From NCBI GenBank assembly GCA_025765595.1, contig JAIVFH010000023.1, forward strand, positions 124,001 to 188,000: a stretch of DNA of 64,000 nt. The letters run 5' to 3'. Made by a program: the position numbers and the translations under genes. The notes below the pieces were generated by a model. That model worked only from the letters and a program-made list of their open reading frames with translations. It was not told the origin of the DNA and did not search any database. Positions within the stretch are counted from its first letter, which is position 1; each line of letters begins with the position of its first letter. This DNA comes from Obelidium mucronatum. Its lineage: Eukaryota > Chytridiomycota > Chytridiomycetes > Chytridiales > Chytriomycetaceae. Positions 55,631 to 64,000 of this stretch are shown in pieces.

Positions 55631-58062
55631 CTATTCACCAGGGGGCTTTTCATCATCATCTTCCCTTTTCCGTTTACCATTCGAATCAATCCCACCACCA
55701 TTATACATCATACCACCCCCATTCATGTTATTATACCCACCACCACCACCACCACCACCCCCATAACCCCCGCCATAGCCCCCCATTCGATTGCCATTCC
55801 ACATCTGGTTCCCGTTCATCATTTGGTTTCCCATCATTCCCATCCCACCACCACCGCCGCCATACATGTTGTTGTACCCCATATTGTTGTTATAATTGTA
55901 TTGATATCCACCGCGACCACCCATTTGATTTTGGTATCCTCCACCACCCCGATAATTGTTGTATCCACCACGCCCCATTTGGTTATACCCTGGCCCACCC
56001 ATCATCATCATCCCCACATTATTCCGATCGCTCGTGACAACGGGAATCGCACTAGCCCCATTTCCTACAGCCTCATCACCCGCACCCGCACCGCCACCGC
56101 CGCCATACGGTCGGGAGTTTGGTCGCGCGTACTCTGCACCTCCTTTCAAAGTATCCTGCTGTTGTTGTTGTTGTTGTTGTTGTTGCAGTGATGGACTCTG
56201 TGTTCGACTGTTGTTGGTATTATTATTCGTTGGATCTGATAGACTTGGAGATTTGCCTGCGGTGCTTGCTGCAACAAACGATTTGAGGTATTTGTCGATA
56301 GAGGAGCGAAGACTCGTGTTTGGACGCAGCGTATCGGGAAAGAGTTCTTTTTTACAAGATGGGCATTGGAATTGAGGGGATCCGTCGCGGAGTTGTTCTT
56401 CAATACCTGTTTTTTTTTTATTAAAACATAGTGAGAGAGAGAAAAAAAAAAAAAAAAAAAGGGGAGAAAGAAAATTTTTTAATCAATCCCCAAAAAAAAA
56501 AATTTTCCCTTTTTCTGCAAAAAAAAAAAAAAAAAAAAGGGAATCTTACATTCGTCACAGAAACTAGTTTCGCAACAAGGAGCTTGTACGGCATTCTTCA
56601 TATTCTTTGAGCAGAGAGAGCATTTGTATTCGGGAAGGACGGGGGCCATCTTATGTACATCTCCCACCCCACCAAATGCTCTTGCTGTACTCGAGAGTTT
56701 TGTCCATGCATCACTGAAAGGATGTCGGAAGAAGAGAATGATTGCAGAAGAAAATGGATGGTGGGAAATTATTGGAAAAGAAAGGGAAAAAAAAAAGTTT
56801 AGAGGCAACAGAGGGACAAGAATTGGGAACATAGAAATCCACAAGAATTCAACAGTATCAACTGATTGTATTTCACTTTTTTGAAAGTAGCCGTACGGTA
56901 ATCGAAGTGAAGATGGGAGTAAGTCCCCTTCAAGAGGGGATACCCATTCACTCAACAAGAAACAAGAATACAATAGAGACTGCGAATGAAAAAGGAAAGA
57001 AACAAAAAAAGATACATACTCATTCGTTGTCGCAACGACAATCTTTCCAGTTTGACTAACCATCAGTCCCCCTTCCGGTCCGTGTTCAGTTCCCAGTCCC
57101 GATTCCGCTTCATCGATCTCTTTCAAAAACATTTTGGGGATACCTGTTGTTTTCTTGAGCTTGGGGCGATCGTAATTGACATCGCCAATAGTTGGGCACT
57201 GGGCAATATGGTGACCTTTTGTATGAGGTGAGAAACAGTTTGTTGGAAGAAACAAGAGAGGAATACCTTGTTTCCCGCATCGAAAACACACATAGCCCGG
57301 CGGCAGCGGGCGGTTCACGTAGTGTGCGTGGCCGCCCCACGTCTCGGACGCGCCGGCCTCGCCGCCGCCGCGCGCGCCGCGGAAGCTGCCGCCGCCGCGG
57401 AAGCCGCCTGGGCCGCCGCCGCGCGCGGCAAAGGCCGGACGGCTCGCCAGCATTTCGTCCTGCTGGCGCGTGATCTGGGCGTCCTGGCTGCGGAACATGG
57501 CCTGCATCTTCTCGTCCTCCGTCAGCTCGCCGACCGGCGCTGCGGGCGTCCGGTCTGCCGCCGCGCCGCCGCCGCCAAACAGCCCGCCGGTGTTGACGCC
57601 GAACGCGAGCGACGGCGCCGCTGCCGCTGTTCCAGAAGTTGCCGTCTGGATCGGCGCCGCCGCCGCCGCCGCGCCGCCAAACCCGCCCACGTAGCGCGCC
57701 GCCGTGCCGCGCCCGTGCTTGGCCGCCGGCCGTCGCAGCACGAGGATCGACGTGTTGCGCGGAATCACCTGGTTGTCGTCGGGGTACTCGTCGTTGGTCT
57801 GCGCGTTCGACACAACGAGGTCAAAGTCGAGGCCCTTGCCGAGCTTCTTCTTGACCATGATCTCCTTCTTGAGGTCAAACACGGAGATCCCAAGGCCGTC
57901 AAAGATGGCCTGGTCGTAGTCCTTGGCCGACTTGAACTTGTAAAACACGACACTCTGCACAACAGTCGAGTGATGAAGAGTTAGAAAAAGAGCAAGAGAC
58001 AGAGATTACCCGGGGAGAGTGCTGGAGAGTGTCGGAAAGCGACAGAGAGTGGGCCTCACCAT
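55631..58062 (-). CDS. MPE1: Mpe1/RBBP6-type cleavage and polyadenylation factor subunit
   Basis: Five coding exons, 58060-58062 (ATG alone), 57267-57954, 57020-57215, 56550-56713, 55631-56406; 608 aa. Homologues belong to the mRNA 3'-end cleavage/polyadenylation complex. Domains: DWNN ubiquitin-like fold at the N-terminus (SVVFYKFKSAKDYDQAIFDG), Ala/Gly linker, a CCHC zinc knuckle CFRCGKQGHHIAQCP split by an intron, then a RING-type Cys cluster CSLCSKN ... CCETSFCDEC ... CPSC, also split. A poly-Gln run and a long Gly/Asn/Met/Tyr-rich tail end in a basic/acidic block (KRKREDDDEK). The start codon is separated from the rest by a 105-nt intron. The 306-nt intron 56714-57019 is stop-free in frame. 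Confidence 0.88.
56157..56186 (-). repeat. CAA-type trinucleotide run encoding poly-Gln in Mpe1
   Basis: Ten in-frame Gln codons between the RING region and the glycine-rich tail; length likely variable. Confidence 0.85.
56441..56538. repeat. paired homopolymer A/T runs in an intron of Mpe1
   Basis: Two A runs of about 18 bases each separated by a short mixed segment within the intron between the two RING-encoding exons; a likely spot for polymerase or assembly slippage. Confidence 0.7.
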
Positions 58063-58225
58063 TTAATGCCACCAAATGCCTTTTGAATATTTAAAATGTA
58101 TTTTTTTTCTTTGAAATTGACCGGTATAAAATTCCTTTGAATATCGATTAATTATAAAACTCATAGTTAATGTTTTATTTTTCTTTTCCGTATCAAAAAA
58201 AAACACCGCGCCCTAAGAAAAACTT

Positions 58226-59940
58226 CTAGTTGGCAGTCGCAGTACCCAAACGCTGAGCCTTAAGCTCACGTTCAGCTTCTTCAAAGGCAATCACATCAGC
58301 ACGAGCCTTGACTGGGTCAGTCTTTTGCATGATCAAGAATCCAATGAGCGAGATGATGGTACATGGGATGAAACCAATGTAGTCAGCGTCGGTGGTTGGG
58401 GCAATCATGGTGATGATGAAGTTGACAAGTGGTCCAATGAAGGCAGAGCACTTGGACATGATACCAAAGAGGGCAAAGAAGAGGTACGCCTTGCTAGCTG
58501 GGATCAAGTCAGAAAGGTAAGAGTTTTGAAGAGCCCAGAATGGAGCAGTCCACAATCCGTAACCAATGTTGTAGAACCAGAACTCTCCGTTGCTACGGTA
58601 ACCAACAGTCTTGGAAAAGAGACCAATGATTCCCCATCCGTACATGATGATGGTCAACAAGTTGGAGGTTTGGAGCATCGTCTTGGTTTGGAGCTTGAAG
58701 TGTTGCTGGACCTTCCAGAAGATCAAGCAACCAATCATGGAGGATACGGCTTGTGCCAAACCGAGCAAGTTGTTCTGGAGCAAGTTGTAGTGGAAGTAGA
58801 GACCTTGCAAGTATCCTCCCAAAATAGTACCAGCAGAGTTGATACCATCAGTGTAGAGGAAGAATCCGAGCATGTACCACCAGACGTTGGGGAGCTTCTT
58901 GGAGAGTCTGAGGGCTTCACGGGCTTGGACGAGACCTTCAGTGAACACGTTGACACCTTCTGGGACATCTGGACCTGGACGCTTCTTGTCGAGGATAAAG
59001 TATGGAATGGCAAAGATCAACCAGTAGGTACCAAAGAGAATGGCGTTGGCGTTGAAGGTCCAGTCGATTTGGGAAACTTCTGGCTCTGGGTTGTACAAGT
59101 AGATGATTCCGAGGAAGATCAAGAGTGGAACAGCCCAACCAATGTTGGACCAGTAAGTAGAAACCATAGAAATACGGGAACGCTGGAGAGCAATTTCGTC
59201 ATCGACTTCCTTGACAGTGGCACCGGCGTCAATCTTCTCGTAGACACTTGGCATGTGGGACGCAAGTCTTGGGAAGGCGGCAAAGAAGAAGGACAAAGTC
59301 ATTTGGTAAGTCAAGACAGTGAAGAAGAGCAAAGTGACGGCAACGGCAAAGCTTCCAGTGGAGACATTGACGAAAGCAAAGGAGAAGTGGAGCAAGATAC
59401 AGGCGATGGTGGCGAACATGAGAATGTTGCGTCCGTAGAGCTTGTAGTCACCGAGACCACCGAGGGTGATCAAAACAATGGCAGCAACCAATTGAGTGAT
59501 ACCAGTTTGCAACAGGGTGAAGGAAACTTGGGGGATGGTGGAGCTTCCGTATCCAACCATGCAAGCGGGAGTGTCGGCACCTCCACAAGTAGCATCAGAT
59601 GCGTAAGCCTTGTCGGCAGGGAGAGTGGCGTTGTGGGCAATGAAGTTGGCATTGGCGTTTTTGTTGATCATGGCTCCGACCATACCACCCATTTGTCCGT
59701 TTGGACCACCACCGTTGTCTCCGTTGTAGAAGAGGTAGTAAGCCCTGAAAAGAAAGGAGGTTTAGAATGCATTGAACAAGAGTGACTCATAGCGGCAACA
59801 GCGACATACCAGAGTTCGTAGACGCTGACGACAGCGACTCCACGCATGTACTTGACTGGATCAGCGATAGCATCTGGGTTGTAGTCAGTGTCCTTGACTT
59901 CAACGGCCTGCTCAACATCCTTCTTTTCAAGGTCAGACAT
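58226..59940 (-). CDS. Atg22/UMF1-like major facilitator (vacuolar effluxer)
   Basis: Two exons, 59810-59940 and 58226-59744; 549 aa. About twelve membrane spans. The N-terminus MSDLEKKDVEQAVEV is acidic and cytosolic; VYELWAYYLFYNGDNGGGPN resembles the start of the Atg22 fold, with LLQTGITQLVAAIVLITLGGLGDY and FWALQNSYLSDLIPASKAYLFFALFG further on. Yeast Atg22 exports amino acids from the vacuole after autophagy. An UNC93-like transporter is the main alternative. Codons are strongly biased to C/G-ending optimal forms, so expression is probably high. A TATA-like element lies at 59998-60003. Confidence 0.75.
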
Positions 59941-59997
59941 CTTTTGTGTTTTTGGGAAAGTGTAGCGAAAAGGAAAGGGATCCCTAGTCCCCCCTTC

Positions 59998-60003
59998 TTA
60001 TAC
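59998..60003 (-). promoter_or_regulatory. TATA-like element for the Atg22-like gene
   Basis: Minus strand GGTATAAG about 60 bp before the ATG at 59940. Confidence 0.4.
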
Positions 60004-61259
60004 CAGCGGCAAAAAATTCTATTGCAGGCTTGCCAATAGTGAAACAAGTTCGAACTTCTGAAACAAATTGGAAAAAATCTGAGAGCAGACCAAAATTTTC
60101 TAATTTGAAAGGTGGCACCCTCTCTTTTTTTTTCATCCAGTTGTTCATCTCGTTATCTATATGTTACCAATTGGAGTGACCGTTTCACCGCCACAGCTGG
60201 TTGAGCTGCCGTTAACCAAAAGCATTTTGCGAGTTAAAAGCATTCAAATGCATATGGCAGAGTATGGGTCTTCCAAGTTCGAATTTGGTGAAGCGCTCAA
60301 CGAAAAATTGGAAAAGCGTTGTAGAAGTTCAGTACAAAAAAAAAAAGAATGATATGAAGCGTAAATGAAGCAAAAACATTTTTTTATTTCAACTGCATTC
60401 AATGATAGCCCGATAAAAAGTCAAATTACTAAGAAGGAACCCAACAAGAAGAAACAAGAACGGCAGTAATAATGAAAAGTCCATTTATTTCATGATGATT
60501 GATTTTTTTGTTGGCTTTGTGTGATACGGATAATCACTTGTCCGGTTCAGCGCTCCGCCACTCGTCGTGTGGCTGGCCAAAATAACTGTTGTTTCAAAAA
60601 TTTTGGGAAAGCAATGTGTAAACCAAAAACAACACAAATTGATAGCAATGTGTATTTGAGTACGTTCTGTGCCTCTACTTTAACTGTCAAGAAATTGGGA
60701 ACGATGGTCTTTGTCCACTTTGTGATATAAAAAAAATAAAAGAAAAGAAATTCGAAAATTAAAACGAACGTGCGAAAAAAATGAAAAACCGCATATTATG
60801 AAAGTTTATCCGTTTTGGTTCTTCATTTTTTTTTTCCTGTTCTTTTTTTTTCTTCATTTTTTTAATTTTTTAATTTGTCTTGCTAGCGCCTCATGTGGCT
60901 GGTCAGCCACACACCCGCCACAAACATTAGCCACCGTTTCAAAGAGGTTTGTCACCAATCATAAGATGCTGCAGTGAAGTCGAGTATAGTGTTACTGAAC
61001 TGCCAAGACAATTAAAGAGTTCTTGAAGCAGTCAAACCGGCTGGCCAGCTGGCGATATTCTTTCCAAACCGATGATTATTAATACCGAAAAAAATGCACA
61101 GAAAAAAACAACTCAGGCCCGTTGTGGCAGTTGAGTAGCACAGATTATTAATATGTTTAAATCAGATTCTACGCATTACAGACTTAAAACCGGCAATTTT
61201 ATTTGCACTAAACCATAGAACCCCAAACCACAACCAACTTCCACACCGTTTTTTTTTTT
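60004..61259. other. 1.25-kb intergenic region without a supported gene
   Basis: Longest gene-free stretch in the window. It is A/T-rich with homopolymer runs, and several short frames (for example 60161-60352 and 60521-60730, +) show no motif. Scattered short palindrome-like sequences around GTGGCTGG/GCCACAC occur near 60565-60580 and 60893-60920. Likely 5' regulatory DNA of the Atg22-like gene plus the 3' flank of the peptide transporter. Confidence 0.5.
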
Positions 61260-63068
61260 TTAAAGATGGGCAGTTGGACGAAGCGCCTTTGGAACATACG
61301 ATCTAGAAATCACGTACTGGATCGCAGCAGACCCAAAGCACATTCCAGCCACAAGGTAGAAGAAAGTCTCACGAGTCCAAGTGGTATTATCAGCACCCAA
61401 AGTCCAAGCCAAAAGCGCCTTTGTCAAGAAGGAACCAGTACCAACAGTAAACAACCACAAGGCAGCACAGAAGGACTTGGTACGCTTTCCGACTTCAATG
61501 TAGCAGAAGTTGAGACCAGAGATGGAGAACAAGACTTCAGAGAGGGTAATGCAAAAGTACATCAAGATTTGCCAAAGAATGGAGGTGGAGGAACGGCAGA
61601 CATCCAGGGAGGCATTGTCAAAGCAATTGGCGTTGACACTCTTTTGGATCACGGCAGCCAAGATGAACGTAGCACCAGCCAAGAACTGGCCGGCAATCAT
61701 TCTTTGCATCAAACCAAACTTTTCAGGTCCAAACTTCTTGTCAAGCATTGGGAACAACCAGTTGGCAAAGATGGGAGCCAAGATGATGATAAAGAAGGGG
61801 TTCCAGATATTGTTAACGGTCGCAGAGTCGAAGAAGGAGGACTCGGCAACACCACCGAATGGAATCAACATTTGGTCACCCAAGTCTTGCCAGACAGTAC
61901 CGTTCTGGTTGAAAGCCATCCAGAAAATAGGGGCTGGCCAAATCGCCATAATAACTTTTCCCAAGTCCATCATTTCAGTAACCATACCCTCAGTGTGATC
62001 TTCACAGGTCTTCTTGTAGCCTTCTTCCTTACCCAACTTTGAACGGTTGGTCCAGTAAGCACCAGCAACCTTGAAGATATCAATCAAAATGAACTTTCCA
62101 GTTGGTGGAACAACACGGTAAGTCTTGAAACCAGCAACAAAGACACCAAGAGCAGCGGCCATAAACACAGTAAGCATCAAAAAGGCTTGTGGGTAACCGT
62201 TTCCAGTTGGACGCACTTCAGCCTTTTCCCAAAGTGCAAGAGTGTCATTTGGAACAGTGTAGAAGGTCTTCTTTTGGATCGCTGGGGACGCATAGGAAGC
62301 AACAAGGGCACCAGTGTTGATGGCCATGTAGAAGTAGTTGTAGAACTTTTGAAGACCGTACTTTTGGACGTCGAGGAATTGGTCTCCACCGTGAGCGGAA
62401 ACACATGGCTTGATTCCACCGGTTCCCAAAGTGATACAGAGCAGACCCAAGAGTGGACCCACACGAGCCAACTTTGTGGTTTCAACTCCCATAATGGTTG
62501 GCCAGGAAGTGATTGTCAAGAGTCCGAATCCAAACACATAGAGGGAAGAGAGAATAACAATGGTCTTGAACTTATCCAAGTAAGAGTCTGAAAGGAGGGA
62601 TCCAAGAATTGGAGTGTAGTAACAGAGACCTTGGAAGATGTGGTACATTTGGTTGGCGTCGACTTTGTCGAGGTACCCGAGCTGGTACTTCAAGAAGTTC
62701 TTGAGAATTGGAGTCAATCCGTAGTAACAGAAACGTTCACCGAGCTCGTTGGGGATGATCTAATTATGATCGCATATTAAGTATAAATATAACTCTTAAA
62801 TGGGGGTTGCGTTTCATTTCAGATACTTACATACCACACCGCAAGTGGCATCTTCTCTGGGTTCTCCATGATCTTCTCGTCAATGTGCTTGTTCATCTCA
62901 ATCTCAAGCTTCTTGAGACGGAGTTGGTTGGGGGTAAGGTCCAATCCTTCGAAGTCGTTGTTCTAATGAAACGAAGAGGTAAGCAATCAAGACTCGACCA
63001 TAAGGACTCGGCACCAATCCGGAACATACCACTTCCACAGCTCCCTCTTCAATCTTCTTGTCAGCCAT
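61260..63068 (-). CDS. POT/PTR2-family proton-coupled oligopeptide transporter
   Basis: Three exons, 63030-63068, 62831-62962, 61260-62759; 556 aa. About twelve spans. Family signatures: ELGERFCYYGL in TM1, GTGGIKPCVSAHGGDQF after TM4, and FYNYFYMAINTGALVASY. Members import di- and tripeptides, or nitrate in some groups, with protons at the plasma membrane. The first exon encodes 13 acidic residues (MADKKIEEGAVEV). Codon bias is as strong as in the Atg22-like gene, suggesting high expression. A TATA-like element lies at 63125-63133. The two transporter genes are adjacent on one strand; a nitrogen-supply role for both is inference. Confidence 0.92.
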
Positions 63069-63124
63069 AGTTTGAGAGTTGTGTTTCTTGAAGTTTTCTT
63101 TTTTCCAAAGGCAGGGAGGCTGTG

Positions 63125-63133
63125 CTTTTTATC
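63125..63133 (-). promoter_or_regulatory. TATA-like element for the peptide transporter gene
   Basis: GATAAAAAG on the minus strand about 60 bp before the ATG at 63068. Confidence 0.4.
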
Positions 63134-63794
63134 CCAATTCCGGGTGGCGGACGGGCTTGGTACGATTAAAAAAATTTTGTTTCGGGTGTAATTCCGGAAG
63201 CGAATGCCGGAGCAGATGCGGAGAAGGTCAAAGCCAGGTTTCTAGTTGCAAAGATTTGAAAACTTGAGTTTTTGGAGCTCAAATGCAACGTTCCGGCCGT
63301 GGGAGGTGTGTTTCCGCCCGACAAGACACGTGGCGTGGTGATGCCCCATGCTTTCTTGGAGTTTCAAGTACGCCACTCGGATCAAAGCAATGTTTGGCCA
63401 AAACTACAGTGTTTAACGCAGCGTGTATGAATATGTTAGTTGTAGCTACTGGTTTTGGTACAACGCCCCTTGTGGCGGGAGAGCAGTAGCCACAAGGTTC
63501 AAAGCCCTAATTTTGCGATTCCTATCACTATCACCTACGATTCCTATCACTTACGATGCTTAATAATGTTATTCTACTGGCTATGAACGCTTCTTTCGCA
63601 GGTTTGATTAATCGAGCCTTGCCAAGGTCTTTCGGCGGCTTGAAAGTTGAGTTAGGATGTGGCTGTTGAACGAAATCACAGCATAATCTTGTTATTTGAC
63701 TCGCCCCACAACCCTCCCTCAAATTATGTAGTGAAACTATATGAATGCGCAATAAAACTGTAGTATAGGTACATATACAAAAAAAAAACAAAGG
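63134..63794. other. intergenic region, no supported gene
   Basis: Promoter side of the peptide transporter and 3' flank of the gene at the right edge. Short GC-rich patches near 63290-63350 and 63460-63485 stand out from the AT-rich remainder. Short frames here have no motif and I support none of them. Confidence 0.5.
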
Positions 63795-64000
63795 CTAAAC
63801 GGGGGTCGAAACTTGTTTGAAAATGTTTCCGTCCATTTTGGGCATCTTCATGTGCCGTTTCAGAAATCCAGATATTCCTTGAGTCGTCGGAGGTGGCTCT
63901 TTTTCGTCAGGAATCGTTTTGGTCAAGCCGACGGATGATCTCCGTCGTTGTCGGCAATAAAACACTGCGGCTCCGATCAGGATCATGACTCCAAGAAGGC
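63795..64000 (-). CDS. C-terminus of a single-pass membrane protein (cut by right edge)
   Basis: The frame enters from beyond 64000 and stops at 63795-63797. Visible part: end of a hydrophobic span (MILIGAAVFYC) followed by a basic stop-transfer RQRRRSS and a cytosolic tail of about 50 residues with a Pro-rich stretch (DEKEPPPTT) and a basic end. No family can be named from this fragment; the layout is similar to the SH3 membrane proteins' juxtamembrane region but without an SH3 domain. Confidence 0.6.
   Translation of the reverse strand, partial: LLGVMILIGAAVFYCRQRRRSSVGLTKTIPDEKEPPPTTQGISGFLKRHMKMPKMDGNIFKQVSTPV

Noticed and set aside
57268..57984. 238-codon plus-strand frame rich in Ala/Arg
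   Set aside because: Antisense of the GC-rich MPE1 exon; composition only, no motif.
58325..59785. 486-codon plus-strand frame
   Set aside because: Antisense shadow of the Atg22-like transporter; its open state comes from the biased codons of the real gene and it has no membrane or domain pattern.
60530..60590. Possible tRNA (GGTTC near 60543)
   Set aside because: No A box, no cloverleaf and no matching acceptor stem could be drawn.
63531..63791. 86-codon minus-strand frame
   Set aside because: No ATG in a sensible context, no motif, and it lies in the 3' flank of the edge gene.

Overview
The window is eukaryotic nuclear DNA, most likely from a zoosporic (chytrid-type) fungus. It is about 40-45% GC and gene-dense. 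Genes carry many 47-110 nt introns with GT..AG ends, often with a TACTAA-like branch site, and several have TATA boxes 30-90 bp before the ATG. A very large HYDIN-type axonemal protein implies a motile flagellum. A GH18 chitinase, an Mpe1-type polyadenylation factor, an Atg22-type vacuolar effluxer and Ysc84-type SYLF-SH3 proteins point to fungi. I built the exon joins by hand from reading frame, splice sites and family motifs. All product names are by recognition; no database search was possible.

Layout. 1-10.1 kb (-): HYDIN, 14 exons, cut by the left edge at its C-terminus. 10.2-12.8 kb (-): two paralogous single-pass membrane SH3 proteins. 13.0-14.0 kb (-): two small membrane or unknown proteins. 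14.2-18.7 kb (+): a ten-exon P5B-type ATPase. 19.0-23.1 kb (-): a Ser-rich protein with a PP1-docking motif, a small possibly mitochondrial protein, and a GC-rich secreted GPI-like protein. 23.3-29.9 kb: a membrane-anchored GH31-fold protein lacking the usual catalytic residues (+), a low-complexity protein (-), and a DOMON/copper monooxygenase fused to a polytopic membrane domain (+). 30.1-32.9 kb (-): two tandem SYLF-SH3 proteins. 33.2-36.5 kb (+): a tail-anchored Rossmann protein and a membrane GT2 glycosyltransferase. 36.6-38.4 kb (-): GH18 chitinase. 38.6-39.8 kb (+): an intron-less nucleotidyltransferase-like protein. 39.8-40.9 kb (-): a seven-TM rhodopsin-like receptor. 41.1-55.4 kb: four arylamine N-acetyltransferase paralogues interleaved with a myristoylation-signal kinase-homology/nucleotide-cyclase protein, a diacylglycerol lipase, a vWA protein and a secreted beta-trefoil lectin. 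55.6-63.1 kb (-): Mpe1/RBBP6, Atg22-like and POT/PTR2 transporters. 63.8 kb to the right edge (-): the C-terminus of a single-pass membrane protein.

Themes. Signalling genes are concentrated at 39.8-50.1 kb: a receptor-like protein, a kinase-homology cyclase and a lipid-messenger lipase. Surface and cell-wall genes (GH31, GT2, chitinase, lectin, GPI protein) are spread through the middle. Four sharply bounded GC-rich islands (22.4-23.1, 41.6-42.3, 50.34-50.57 and 57.29-57.96 kb) interrupt the AT-richer background. The strongest candidates for undescribed biology are the soluble kinase-homology cyclase, the copper-monooxygenase/membrane fusion, the catalytically degenerate GH31 protein, and the four-copy NAT cluster.
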